A DNA stretch of 64,000 nt from Chloropicon primus (lineage: Eukaryota; Chlorophyta; Chloropicophyceae; Chloropicales; Chloropicaceae): assembly GCA_023205875.1 (NCBI GenBank), contig CP060762.1, positions 496,001 through 560,000 on the forward strand. The letters are read 5' to 3'. Under the pieces are notes generated by a model. That model had not been told where the DNA came from. It searched no databases and saw nothing but the letters and a program-made list of their open reading frames with translations. The position numbers and the translations under genes were made by a program. Each line of letters opens with the position of its first letter. Positions within the stretch are counted from its first letter, which is position 1. This document shows, in pieces, positions 30,431-39,613 of this stretch.

Positions 30431-30917
30431 GATGACCACGACCACGACAACCTCTCCCTCGTCCGAACCAATCCCAACCTAAAACAAAGCAAGAGCGCGA
30501 CCCAACACCACGTCACACAATGCGACGCTTCTGCAAACCCTCCACCGAGACCTTGACCACCGAAGGTGCTGCCTCCTTCCTCTCTCTCCCTCCCTCTCTC
30601 TCTCTCTCTCTCTCTCGATGCAGATTGCAATACGTTGCGATGCCTTTGCCGTTTCCGAAGCCGCAAGAGCGACCACTCTTTGGAAAGCTCGCGAGGTGCT
30701 CCTTCCGAACGCACGGATCAATCTTCCTCGTGCCCTCCTCGTGCTCCGTCCTCCTCCTCGGCCGTCAGCTCTCTTCAGTCTCCTCGGCCGTCAGCTCTGC
30801 TGTAGCCCTAGGACTCTCAGACCTCATCAGTGCTGTGGTGCGCGAGAGCGGAGGGAGAGAGAGAGAGAGAGAGAGAGGAGGCGAGGAAGGGGTTGGGAGG
30901 AGAGGGGAGGGAGACCG

Positions 30918-30992
30918 ACCGGTAGAGCTTGTCGCGAGCATTCCAAAGAGTGTTCGCACGAAGCGAGGGGCGCTCTGGTGACGCGGGAGAGA
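30918..30992 (+). repeat. Direct repeat, copy 1 (CCGGTAG...CGCGGGAGAG)
   Basis: Matches 31096-31180 with scattered substitutions and a roughly 10-bp insertion in copy 2. Shared blocks are CCGGTAGA.CTTGTCGCGA, AAGAGTGTTCGCACGAA, GCGCTCTGGTG and GTGACGCGGGAGAG. Confidence 0.85.
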
Positions 30993-31095
30993 CGAGAGAG
31001 AGAGAGAGGAGGGACACCAGAGGACGAGGACGAGGAGACAGAGGGAGGGAGACAGCGAGGAGGACGGGAGGTGAGACGGGCACAGGGGTCCATCA

Positions 31096-31180
31096 ACCGG
31101 TAGATCTTGTCGCGATCATTCCGAAGAGTGTTCGCACGAAACAAGGAGCGCTCTGGTGGAGTTTTGGTGACGCGGGAGAG
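31096..31180 (+). repeat. Direct repeat, copy 2
   Basis: Second copy of the repeat at 30918-30992, ending about 20 bp before the prolyl hydroxylase start at 31199. Confidence 0.85.
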
Positions 31181-31198
31181 GGGAACCAACAAGAGAGG

Positions 31199-32275
31199 AT
31201 GAGGATGAGGTTGGTGAGTCGAAGATGGTTGAAGGTGGCGACGATGGCAGTGGTGGTGCTGGGTCTCTGCGCAGCTGCGCTGACGACGGAGGCCGCGAAG
31301 CCGAAGAAGGCGCGGAGGGAGGGGGAGCCCTTTCCCAACTGGATGGGAGAGGTGAACCTGAACCTGGAGAACGGCGAGGGGGGCGAGGAGGTCGTCTCCG
31401 ACGCCGCGGGGGGGGGAGAGGCGCAGAAGAAGAAGCACGTCCTTGATCCGGACGAGGTTCCGGGGCCGAGCGGCTCGATCACGAAGAAGCTCGTGGCTTG
31501 GAAGCCGCGGCTGTTTCACTTGAGCGGTATCGTGAGCCCGGAGGAGGCCCAGTACGCCGTGGCCCTGGCCGAGAACAACTTGGACTCCTTCGACGTCCTT
31601 GACCCCCTTTACGAGCCCCAGGGGATCGTCACGCACTGGAGCATCCCTGTCTTCGACGATGACCTGGTCTACAACATCGTGAGGCGCGTCTCGACCATCA
31701 CCATGCTTCCCGTGGAGAACTTTGCGGACGTCGAGATTTACCGCTTCGGGGACTCGGACTCCTTCCTGGACGTGCACACGGACATCCTCCCTGGCATCAA
31801 GCGCGAGGACCCGGGTCTGCTGCAGCGGGATCCCGCGAGGAAGGACCCAGGCCAGAGGGTCGCGAGGGTCATGGTCAACATCGACCCAGGCAGCTCCATG
31901 GGCTTCGTGTTCCCGAGGGCTCAAAAGATGTACGACGCCCAGGAGGAGTTTAACATGGGTGACCCCGCGAACAAGTGCAGAGGTGCCGTGGGCGCGGAGC
32001 TGAAGCCAACGGAGACCCTCCTGTACCACACGATGGACACCAAGGGCGACGTGGAGAGGTATTACGGCGACTACAAGACTTGCACGAGAGATGAGGCCGG
32101 CTCCTCTTTCCACTCCAACGTGGGTTGGCTCATGGTCCTGAGCATCAACGCGTACTCTCACAACAAGTGCAAGGACGACAACGCGTCCTGCGAGGCTTGG
32201 GCGGACAGCGGGGAGTGCAAGAACAACCCAAAGTACATGTTCGAGCAGTGCAAGCGATCTTGCGGCAAGTGCTAG
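31199..32275 (+). CDS. Prolyl 4-hydroxylase-like 2OG-Fe(II) oxygenase with C-terminal ShKT domain
   Basis: 358 aa from the ATG at 31199. Seen: a signal or signal-anchor helix (KVATMAVVVLGLCAAAL, about residues 12-28); a charged linker; a P4H-like fold from about 95 (FHLSGIVSPEEAQYAVALAE); the iron ligands H193 and D195 in FLDVHTDI; a later His in SSFHSN; and a six-Cys ShKT domain at 323-358. Known: plant and algal P4Hs hydroxylate proline in secreted glycoproteins, and several end in ShKT. Odd: the usual C-x-V...G-x-K-W segment that binds 2-oxoglutarate through Lys is not recognisable, and an extra stretch (YYGDYKTCTRDEAG) lies before the last His. Substrate is therefore uncertain. A second, more canonical P4H lies at 38018. 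Confidence 0.85.
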   Translation: MRMRLVSRRWLKVATMAVVVLGLCAAALTTEAAKPKKARREGEPFPNWMGEVNLNLENGEGGEEVVSDAAGGGEAQKKKHVLDPDEVPGPSGSITKKLVAWKPRLFHLSGIVSPEEAQYAVALAENNLDSFDVLDPLYEPQGIVTHWSIPVFDDDLVYNIVRRVSTITMLPVENFADVEIYRFGDSDSFLDVHTDILPGIKREDPGLLQRDPARKDPGQRVARVMVNIDPGSSMGFVFPRAQKMYDAQEEFNMGDPANKCRGAVGAELKPTETLLYHTMDTKGDVERYYGDYKTCTRDEAGSSFHSNVGWLMVLSINAYSHNKCKDDNASCEAWADSGECKNNPKYMFEQCKRSCGKC

Positions 32276-32497
32276 AATTTAAGTGCCTTTTGTCCTTTTT
32301 TGTAATCCAAGTTTTCAGCCAAAAGCAAAAAATCAGGCTTGAGTAGCGGGGAACAGATGCACTTCAATCCCTCCCTCCCTCCCTCCTTGCCCCTTCCCCC
32401 CCCCCATTGCCCTCCTGGCCACCATCACCACGGCCCTCTCTCTCCAATTCCTGGGTTCCCGCCCTTCTCTGACAGACAGATCCTTCTTCGCCGCGCG

Positions 32498-34819
32498 ATG
32501 GAGCAGCTGGAGGGGAAGGTAGAGGCGCTGCGTCGCAAGGTGAGGAGGGGCGGGAGCAACCACGACAACGACGGCGGAGGAAGGATGACCGCAACCTCCG
32601 ACCGCGGCTCCTCACCCTCGTGTGCCTTGCTCCGTGACGCACTCGACGTCTTGCGGCCGGAAACGAGTCAAACGTGCAGAGACAAACTCGTGGTGATGGA
32701 AGAGGCGGGGAGGGCCGCGGCGTACCTAGCGGTGCAGAAGGAGGCGGCGGAGATCGTGCAGAGGGACTTCGTGAAGGTGTTATGCGAAGAGGACGGGAAG
32801 GAGGGAGACATGCGGGAGGGTTTAACTCTCCTCGTCGAGGCGGGGACGAGCTTGGCGAGCTTCATCGACGGGGGGGAGGGTGGTGGTGGTGGTGGCCCTT
32901 CCTCGGTTGGTGCGACCTCCTCCTCGAAGGAGTTCAGGCCGTTCGCCGCCCTAAGCGCGTGCTGGTCGGCTGCTGGGAAGATCGCGCCGGTCATGACGGC
33001 GAGAGGCTTGTGGCACTGCAAAGAGAGCGAGGCGGAGGAGGTTGTGCTCCTCAAGTGGCTCCTGCCCAAGGTGAGCGCGGAGGCCGTCAAGTACGTGAGG
33101 GGAAGGGGGGACAAGAAGGTGCAGAAAGTCATGAAGTTCTGGTTCCAAACCTTCAACAAGCTGTTCAACTGCAAGGACTTGGAGGAGTCTCCTTTGCACA
33201 AAACGAGCGGATCGTTTGCGGGGTACGGGGAAGTGGTTCCGCTGTTCCACTCGGCATGCTTGAGCGTGGAGAAGGCGATACGTGGGGTGAAGGAGGGTGC
33301 GAACGAGCTCAGGGCGGCCGTTCTTTCCAAGATGATGCCTTTCTCGTCCTTCATCTTCCAGGGAGACCACAGCACTTGCGCTGAGAGCGGACCGAAGGCG
33401 GGCCCGCAGCTGATCAAACTGCTCTTGGCGGCGCCGGGAGAGGGGGGGAGGCACCTCCTCGTGGAGGCCCTCTCCCATTACGGGAACAAACTTGACCTGG
33501 ACTGCTTGGAAACTCTGGCGCCTGAGCTCGTTTCGATTGCGAGCGACACCATTCTGAGCCCAAGCACCTCTGCGCCGGTTCGGAACAGGGCAAGCAAGGT
33601 GGCCATGAGTGTGATGATGCAATGCGCGCAGAGAAGGTCCCTGTGGGACAAGGTGGAAGTGTCCGTCCTCAAGATTTTCGCGAGGACGGCGAACCCTGTG
33701 AAGCTCGGCGCGACGCTGGACATTTGGTGCGAAGTGCTAAAATTCGCGTCGTCCAGCAGCTCGGTGCAAGGCAACAAGCTCGTGAGCGTGCACTTGGCGC
33801 ACTTGCTGGAGTGCATGCTTTTGGTTGCCCCCAACTCGGCTGAGTCCAGGAGAAGCATGATCGTCTCGGAGCAGCTTGCTGCTGTGATTTGCAAGCTTGT
33901 GGAACAAAAGGTGATTGCGAAAGACGTGCTGACCGGTGCGCTGGAATCCTTTGAGAAGGACCACCACGGCAATTTCGAGAGCAGGCTGGCTTTCTGCGCG
34001 ACAAAGTTGTGCCTGTCCCAGTGCTGCCCAGAGCTCCTGGCCAACGTCCCCAGGGAGAATTTGATTTCGGTTTGCCGGGGCGGTAAGAGGGGCAGGGATG
34101 ACTCTCAGGTCGCTATGGATGCCCTTCAGGAGATCCATTCGGCGAAGAGGTCCAAGGCCTGGCGCGATCACGTGACGAGCTGCGCCTTGGAGCTCCTTGC
34201 GCAGACTTCACTTGAAGCGCTCAGCCCAAGCGATGTGACGCGCTTGGAATACCTTCTGTCGAGGTCCACGGAAGACCCTCATCTGAAGCACTACTTGGCC
34301 AGAATCGTTGGCAAGATGCCAATCCACAGGCGCCAAGAGGAGCACTTCCACGACCTGTTGCAGTCCCGCAGCTTTTCCCTGGTGCACTTGGCCATGGAGT
34401 CCCTGACCCAAGTCTGCAAGAGACTCCATGGAATGGGCCAAGACTTTCGCCACCTGGTGCCAACCCAAGTTCACGATTACAAGCAAGGCAGCGCCGGTGG
34501 GAAGTTCGTGAAATGCCTCAATGAGCACTTCAAGAGGCCCCTCCACCCGATGAGCCCAGACGCTCGCTCCCCTCGGGTGGTTGAGGAGAGGATCGGAGCC
34601 CTCCCTTGGGTCTGCTCCTCGGCGCCGGAGAGTGAGACGGACAGGAAGGAAATCGCAAGCGCCTTTCAGCAAGTGCGTCTCCTTCTGGATTTCATCAAGA
34701 GCGAGATGGCCTTGCACGCGCGGGACGACGATGTGACCAAAGCCGTGGAAACCTCGCTCAAGGCCGTCGGCCAGGAATTGGACAAGGCAGCAAATTTGGG
34801 AGGGGTACCGAGCGCCTAG
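32498..34819 (+). CDS. Unrecognised large alpha-helical protein
   Basis: 773 aa from the ATG at 32498 (MEQLEGKVEALRRK); an in-frame ATG at 32357 would add a Pro/His-rich leader. Seen: almost entirely helical with repeated Leu/Ala-rich helices, suggesting HEAT/ARM-like repeats; a Gly run near residue 125; basic KRGRDD near 530; no catalytic motif, membrane helix or signal peptide. I do not recognise it with confidence. One weak idea is the DUF4487 family (FIRRM/FLIP, partner of FIGNL1 in recombination), based on size, helical make-up and a segment with KVMKFWFQTFNKLFNC followed by PLF; this needs a profile search. It follows the prolyl hydroxylase head to tail, with 220 bp between. Confidence 0.75.
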   Translation: MEQLEGKVEALRRKVRRGGSNHDNDGGGRMTATSDRGSSPSCALLRDALDVLRPETSQTCRDKLVVMEEAGRAAAYLAVQKEAAEIVQRDFVKVLCEEDGKEGDMREGLTLLVEAGTSLASFIDGGEGGGGGGPSSVGATSSSKEFRPFAALSACWSAAGKIAPVMTARGLWHCKESEAEEVVLLKWLLPKVSAEAVKYVRGRGDKKVQKVMKFWFQTFNKLFNCKDLEESPLHKTSGSFAGYGEVVPLFHSACLSVEKAIRGVKEGANELRAAVLSKMMPFSSFIFQGDHSTCAESGPKAGPQLIKLLLAAPGEGGRHLLVEALSHYGNKLDLDCLETLAPELVSIASDTILSPSTSAPVRNRASKVAMSVMMQCAQRRSLWDKVEVSVLKIFARTANPVKLGATLDIWCEVLKFASSSSSVQGNKLVSVHLAHLLECMLLVAPNSAESRRSMIVSEQLAAVICKLVEQKVIAKDVLTGALESFEKDHHGNFESRLAFCATKLCLSQCCPELLANVPRENLISVCRGGKRGRDDSQVAMDALQEIHSAKRSKAWRDHVTSCALELLAQTSLEALSPSDVTRLEYLLSRSTEDPHLKHYLARIVGKMPIHRRQEEHFHDLLQSRSFSLVHLAMESLTQVCKRLHGMGQDFRHLVPTQVHDYKQGSAGGKFVKCLNEHFKRPLHPMSPDARSPRVVEERIGALPWVCSSAPESETDRKEIASAFQQVRLLLDFIKSEMALHARDDDVTKAVETSLKAVGQELDKAANLGGVPSA

Positions 34820-34900
34820 GAGGCTTGCCAGATACAGAAGAAAAATACACACATACGCGTACACTACAACAACAAGCAAAGCATTAATTTACAAAATCGA

Positions 34901-37555
34901 TCACTTTCGCCCGCAAGCAGCCGTCCGCATGGCCTCGTCGATGATTTTCCTCATCTCCTCGCACCTCTGCGCGACATCTGGGCTGTCGAAGACGGAGCTG
35001 ACGACGGCCAAGCCGTCAGCATTCGTTTCCACCAACACGCTCTTTGCATTTTTTTGATCGATTCCCCCGATCGCCACGACGGGAATGTCGACGGCCTCTT
35101 TGATCTTCTTCACGGCCTCAAGGCCGATGAGCGTTGAGTCTGACTTAGTGCTGGTAGAGTAGCACGCCCCAGAGCCGACATAGTCTGCGCCATCCCTTTC
35201 AGCTCGCATCGCCTGCTCGGGCGTTTTCACAGACGCTCCTACAATCTTCATGGGCCCAATCATCTTCCTGGCGATTTTCACCGGCATGTCATCCTCCCCG
35301 ACGTGGACTCCATCCGCGTCCACGGCAATCGCGACATCGACCCTGTCGTTCACAATCACTGGCACTCCAAGTGGCCTGCACACCTCGATGACGGCCTTGG
35401 CCTGATCGATTAGATCCGAGGTGCTGACGCCCTTTTCTCTGAGCTGCACGATCGTCGCCCCGCCCTGCACAGCTCCTTTCACGGCACCAACGAGGTCTCT
35501 GCCACACCTGGCGTTGATCCTTGAATCTGTCACGGCGTAAAACTTGTAATTTGAGGCGCTCTTCAGCAGAGGGTCCCCGCAGGTTCTCAGCCCGTGGTGG
35601 TGCATGGGTCCCTGAGGACGCTGCTGGCCGCCCAGATCCAGGCCCTTGGATTCTGAAATCACCCTGGCCAGATACGTCTTCGCGGTCCTCACGGAGGAGT
35701 GGACGTCAAGCCCCCCTGCCAATCCGCATGCTATGGCGCTCCCGAGCGTGCACCCCGTTCCGTGAGAATTGTTGGTCTCCACCATCTCACTCTCAAGTTG
35801 GTACATTTGCTCCCCGTCGTAGAGCACGTCAGTGCCCGCGGACGATGGGAGGTGGCCGCCTTTGACTAAGACGCACTTGGGTCCAAACGCATGCAACTCT
35901 TTCGCCGCCTCCATGGCGTCCTCCACCGTCCTGATTCGGCCCTTGCCCCAGCCGAGAAGGATCTCCGCTTCCGGGATGTTTGGAGTCACAACGGTTGCCA
36001 CCGGAAGCAGCTCCTTGAGAAAGGCTTCCACGATATCCTCCTTCGCCAGAGCGTCCCCGCTCGTGGCCACAAGCACCGGATCGACCACGACGTTCGCCAG
36101 TCCTTTGCTCCTTACTAGGTCTGCGACCACGCTCACGATCTCCTTGGTCGCGAGCATGCCTGTCTTGATCGCATCGGTCCCGATGTCGTCCACAACCGCT
36201 TCGATTTGGGCTCTCACGAATTCAGGGTCCACGCCGCTGATGGCGCTCACTCCTTGGGTGTTTTGCGCCGTCAGTGCAGTGAATGCCGACATGCCGTACG
36301 CCCCGTACGACGAGCACGTCTTGATGTCCGCCTGGTTCCCTGCCCCTCCCCCTGAATCAGAGCCCGAGATGCAAAGAACCCTTGCGGGATTCCTCACCTT
36401 CTCGACAAGACCCTCGTTCTCCAGCAGAGCTCTGAGGACCTTCCAGGACTCCACCCTGAAGATGAGGCTGCCGGTCCCCGCCGCCCTCGCCTCTCCGGCG
36501 AGGTCGGAAAGGGATCGGTCTGGGGTGGCCTCCGCCACGCGGACTCCGCAAGACTTGCAGATGGCTTGGAGGGAGTCCCGCACCCCGCCCATGATGATGC
36601 CGACGTCCGCGGACACCAGGGCCATCAGGTCCCCCGTGGAATCGCCCACGAACAAGGTCTTGACCCTCCTGGCGCCCCCCGAGGAGACCTCGGCAGCGAA
36701 TTTGCCCATCAGCTCCGACTTGTCCAGAGGATCCTGGACCGTGCAGAGCAACTTGCCGTCCACGCAGACGTCGTTCTCCCACACGATCCTGTTGCAGTGC
36801 ACGCTCACGGACCCACCCACGTGGCGGGGCAGCTGGAGAGCCTCGCGCAAGAAGATCTCGGACCAGCACAGAGAGACGACGTGGACGTCAACCGCAGGCC
36901 TTCCGGGCTTGGGGTTCCTTTCCCTCGACAGGAGATCCGTCAGGAGCGACCGGGCCCCTTGCCTCAGCCGAATCTGCCTCGCGTAACGCCGGAGGGTCCC
37001 CGCCTCCAGACCCCTGAGGAGTCCAGTCCCCTCGAAAGCCTCGTTCATCCTCCTGTTGAACACCCTCTCGGCCTGGGAGTACTCGGTCACGCTGCTCGAC
37101 GCGGAACCTGCAGTCCGCATCAAGTCTCCGAACTCGGCAAAGTACCTCTCGAGAATCCCTTTCCACTTCTCGGCGCCCTCCTCCGCTGTGTAGAACCCCT
37201 CGGGCGACATCGCGTTGTCCTCCATCGCCGCTCTCGCGATGTCCTCGACCGTGTCCCTCTCCGTTATGGTGCCATCAAAGTCAAATCCTATGATGTAGAC
37301 ATCATCCCCATCTCTCGTCGAGAGGTTTGCCATCCCTCTCAACCTTTCGCGACAACGAAAGCGATGCGGCGGCGTCGTCGACCTCGATGTGCCCCTCGTC
37401 CACGCCGCGCCCCTCCCTCGCCCACCCGTTGCCGTCCCAGCCTTGCCACAACCAGGCAGCAGCATACCCCTCACCATCGAGTGAGGCGAGGATTGCCTTA
37501 TCGAGAACGAGAGGCTGAGAATCAATGGTCCTTGGTGGTTCGGTTGGGGGAGCAT
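34901..37555 (-). CDS. HAD phosphatase - ThiD - ThiE fusion, thiamin biosynthesis
   Basis: 884 aa from the ATG at 37555; MVRGMLLPG, 26 codons later, is an alternative start. A basic Gly/Arg/Thr-rich leader looks like a plastid transit peptide. Domain 1 (about 85-370): HAD phosphatase, [12 protein letters not shown] (D92, D94), [15 protein letters not shown] and [20 protein letters not shown], closest in wording to the HAD half of plant TH2, the TMP phosphatase. Domain 2 (about 390-650): HMP/HMP-P kinase ThiD ([37 protein letters not shown]). Domain 3 (about 668-870): TMP synthase ThiE ([40 protein letters not shown]). Known: plant TH1 is ThiD-ThiE, while the phosphatase is a separate TenA-HAD protein. 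Inference: one chain makes HMP-PP, joins it to the thiazole and dephosphorylates TMP to thiamin. Confidence 0.93.
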   Translation of the reverse strand: MLPQPNHQGPLILSLSFSIRQSSPHSMVRGMLLPGCGKAGTATGGRGRGAAWTRGTSRSTTPPHRFRCRERLRGMANLSTRDGDDVYIIGFDFDGTITERDTVEDIARAAMEDNAMSPEGFYTAEEGAEKWKGILERYFAEFGDLMRTAGSASSSVTEYSQAERVFNRRMNEAFEGTGLLRGLEAGTLRRYARQIRLRQGARSLLTDLLSRERNPKPGRPAVDVHVVSLCWSEIFLREALQLPRHVGGSVSVHCNRIVWENDVCVDGKLLCTVQDPLDKSELMGKFAAEVSSGGARRVKTLFVGDSTGDLMALVSADVGIIMGGVRDSLQAICKSCGVRVAEATPDRSLSDLAGEARAAGTGSLIFRVESWKVLRALLENEGLVEKVRNPARVLCISGSDSGGGAGNQADIKTCSSYGAYGMSAFTALTAQNTQGVSAISGVDPEFVRAQIEAVVDDIGTDAIKTGMLATKEIVSVVADLVRSKGLANVVVDPVLVATSGDALAKEDIVEAFLKELLPVATVVTPNIPEAEILLGWGKGRIRTVEDAMEAAKELHAFGPKCVLVKGGHLPSSAGTDVLYDGEQMYQLESEMVETNNSHGTGCTLGSAIACGLAGGLDVHSSVRTAKTYLARVISESKGLDLGGQQRPQGPMHHHGLRTCGDPLLKSASNYKFYAVTDSRINARCGRDLVGAVKGAVQGGATIVQLREKGVSTSDLIDQAKAVIEVCRPLGVPVIVNDRVDVAIAVDADGVHVGEDDMPVKIARKMIGPMKIVGASVKTPEQAMRAERDGADYVGSGACYSTSTKSDSTLIGLEAVKKIKEAVDIPVVAIGGIDQKNAKSVLVETNADGLAVVSSVFDSPDVAQRCEEMRKIIDEAMRTAACGRK

Positions 37556-37659
37556 CGAGGAGAGAGGAGGAGGAGGAGGAGAGGGAATCGATGGGAAGGG
37601 AAGAATGGAGTGCTCCTCCTCCTCGCCTCTTGCCAATCATCCATCCCTTGATTCATTCT
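37554..37659. repeat. About 106-bp direct duplication, copy 1
   Basis: Matches 37713-37820 (ATCGAGGAGAGA start, GAGGGAATCGATGGGAAGGG core, CCAATCATCCATCCCTTGAT and TCATTCT end). The copies are about 160 bp apart and very similar. Copy 1 begins at the initiator codon of the thiamin gene. Confidence 0.9.
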
Positions 37660-37712
37660 ATCAAACCAAACCCTTGCTGCAACCCTTGCTGTGATGGATC
37701 GGATCGGATCGG

Positions 37713-37820
37713 ATCGAGGAGAGAGAGGAGAGAGAGGAGGAGGAGAGGGAATCGATGGGAAGGGAAGAATGGAGTGCTCCTCCTCCCCCCCTGCCAATCA
37801 TCCATCCCTTGATTCATTCT
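37713..37820. repeat. About 106-bp direct duplication, copy 2
   Basis: Second copy of 37554-37659, preceded by a GGATC tandem run (GATCGGATCGGATCGGATCG, about 37697-37716). Confidence 0.9.
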
Positions 37821-38017
37821 GCCTCTCTTCACATCTCTCTTGCTCCTCCTCCTTTTGCTCCATTGCTCCAGTTTGTGCTGAGTGAGTTGGCTCCCCTCGA
37901 GGGAGGAGCTGGCCGAATCTTGCCAAGGGTTTGGAGTCCAGGCGAAGAGAGGCGGCCTCTTTCGGTCCAGGAAAGGCCTCAGCCGGTGTCCCAGGCGCCA
38001 GAGGGGACGGTAGGGAG

Positions 38018-39192
38018 ATGGATACCAGTCCAAGTGACGCCAGCTTCCTTCCAGCCCTCGTCCCTTACGTGTTCACAGTTATCGTCATAGCTGCTGTGCT
38101 GAGATGTCTCCAAGCTGCAAGCTTTTCGAAACGAACGAGGCGTTACGCTCTGGCGTTGATGTGTCTAGGCGTCGTTTACCTCCACCTGTTCCCTGGCACT
38201 CCGCCGATACCACCGGACAGGCATTACTTCACCAAGGAGATGGAGGTGAGGTACTCGGAGCCGGAGGCCAATGCCACGACGACGACTTGGATAGAGACAG
38301 TTAGTTGGGAGCCAAGAGCTTTCGTGATTCACAACCTGCTCACGCCCGAGGAGTGCGAGGTAAGGATTCGAGCAGACTCACGCCGGCGGCCATCTGCCTC
38401 CACCGCAAGCCTGAAGTGCCGTCCACATCAACCCAGCCACCACGACCGCCATCGTCAAGAGCAACAACGAACAGCAAGTTTTTGTGACACACTTTTTTTG
38501 TTTTGCAGCACATCATTGAGCTGGGAAGAAAGGATGTGCAGCCCAGCCTCACCGTGGGTGGGCAGAACCAGACGGGGTACAGGACAAGCAGCGGTTCCTT
38601 CTTGATGAGGTACGGGCTATCGAGGACGCTCGCCGCCGTCGTCGAGCGCGTGTCGTTGCTCCTTGGCACACCGCCCTTCAACGGAGAAAGGGTTCAGCTC
38701 CTGCACTACGAGGTGGGACAGTACTACCTGCCACACACGGATTACTTTTTCTACGAGGGGACCGAGCCCACGAACACAAGGGTGGTCACCGCGCTGCTCT
38801 ACCTGTCGGATGTGGACGATGGCGGCGAAACGAACTTCCCCTTGGGTCGGCCCACGAAAGAATACAAGGAGAGGAACGCCGAGTACCTGTCCCGACCAAC
38901 GACTTGCCATGGCGTCCAGAAAGACCTCGTGGAAACGGCGGAGGTCGGAGACCTCTCCAACCTCCAGGGCGGGAAGCGTGCGAGGGTCCGACCGAAGAAG
39001 GGAAACGCCATCGTGTTTTGGGATGCACACCCCGGCTTCGTGAGGTCTGACCCCTCCAGCCTCCACGAAGGTTGCTCGGTCGCCCAAGGCGACAAGTGGT
39101 CGGCAACGTTTTGGATCTGCCAAGACCTCATCTCCCCTTACGAAGTCCTGTACGAGCTCGCGAACGCCAAGGATCGTGGATTCATCCCATGA
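38018..39192 (+). CDS. Prolyl 4-hydroxylase, membrane-anchored (2 exons)
   Basis: Join of 38018-38359 and 38509-39192, 341 aa. Intron of 149 bp (GTAAGG...TTTTGCAG, phase 0). Seen: N-terminal hydrophobic helices (LVPYVFTVIVIAAVLRC and YALALMCLGVVYLHLF), consistent with an ER/Golgi anchor; start of the fold at RAFVIHNLLTPEECEHIIEL, restored only by splicing; iron ligands H190 and D192 (YLPHTDYF); last His and 2OG-binding Lys in SLHEGCSVAQGDKWSATFWI. Known: hydroxylates peptidyl proline, in algae mainly for hydroxyproline-rich cell-surface glycoproteins. All canonical residues are present, unlike the ShKT-bearing paralogue at 31199. Divergent from the thiamin gene across the duplicated segment. 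Confidence 0.93.
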
Positions 39193-39613
39193 TGCATCGC
39201 GGACCGGAACGGGACGTCCACACGCACGCGTTCTCGAGGCCGGCGAGCGTCCCCGCTCCGGACCCAACCTCCTTACCTCTACCTCTACTTACCTTCTCCT
39301 AAAAGATGATCTATACGATTGCTTGGCGTGCCCGGCCGTTACGTTACGCTGAAGCTGAAGCTGAAGTGAAACGGCCCCGGGAGAGAGAGAGAGGAGAGAG
39401 AGAGCGACAGAGAAGAGGAGGAGGTGCGAGGGCGGTGCGAGGGAGGGGAGGACGGGAGGAAGAATACAGTGGTTGGGGCACCTTTTGCTCTTTCGAAAGA
39501 GCCGTCGCTCGAAGGAAGAGGCGCCTCGCCTGCCTCAGAGGGAGAGGGGCATGGCGGACGCGCCCGAGCGTGAAGACTCTGCGCCGGAATAGAGTCGGTC
39601 GCGAAGGGAGAGG
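39193..39613. promoter_or_regulatory. Promoter region of the guanylyl cyclase
   Basis: 421 bp between two plus-strand genes. Holds GCCGTTACGTTACGCTGAAG (39336-39355), a GAGA run (39380-39400) and element copy E (39485-39521). No gene seen. Confidence 0.5.
39485..39521 (-). promoter_or_regulatory. Recurring CTTTCGAAAG palindromic element, copy E
   Basis: On the minus strand: CCTTCGAGCGACG, then the 16-bp perfect palindrome GCTCTTTCGAAAGAGC (39487-39502). It is about 110 bp upstream of the cyclase ATG, in opposite orientation to the gene. Confidence 0.6.

Larger units (their letters stand above)
30431..31198. promoter_or_regulatory. Divergent promoter between PWP1 and prolyl hydroxylase with mirrored motifs
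   Basis: 768 bp. CACTCTTTGGAAAGCTCGCGA at 30674-30694 is an inverted match (20 of 21) to 30932-30952. Each copy is about 255 bp from the start of its own gene and has the same orientation relative to it. There is also an 85-bp direct duplication (30918-30992 and 31096-31180), an 18-bp repeat TCCTCGGCCGTCAGCTCT (30754 and 30781) and GA/CT runs. No gene seen. Confidence 0.6.

Noticed and set aside
606-39521. The CTTTCGAAAG element as a MITE-type transposon
   Set aside because: I see no terminal inverted repeats beyond the short palindrome and no target-site duplications; similarity ends at about 30 bp except in the local 143-bp duplication. A regulatory site fits better, but a short mobile element is not excluded.
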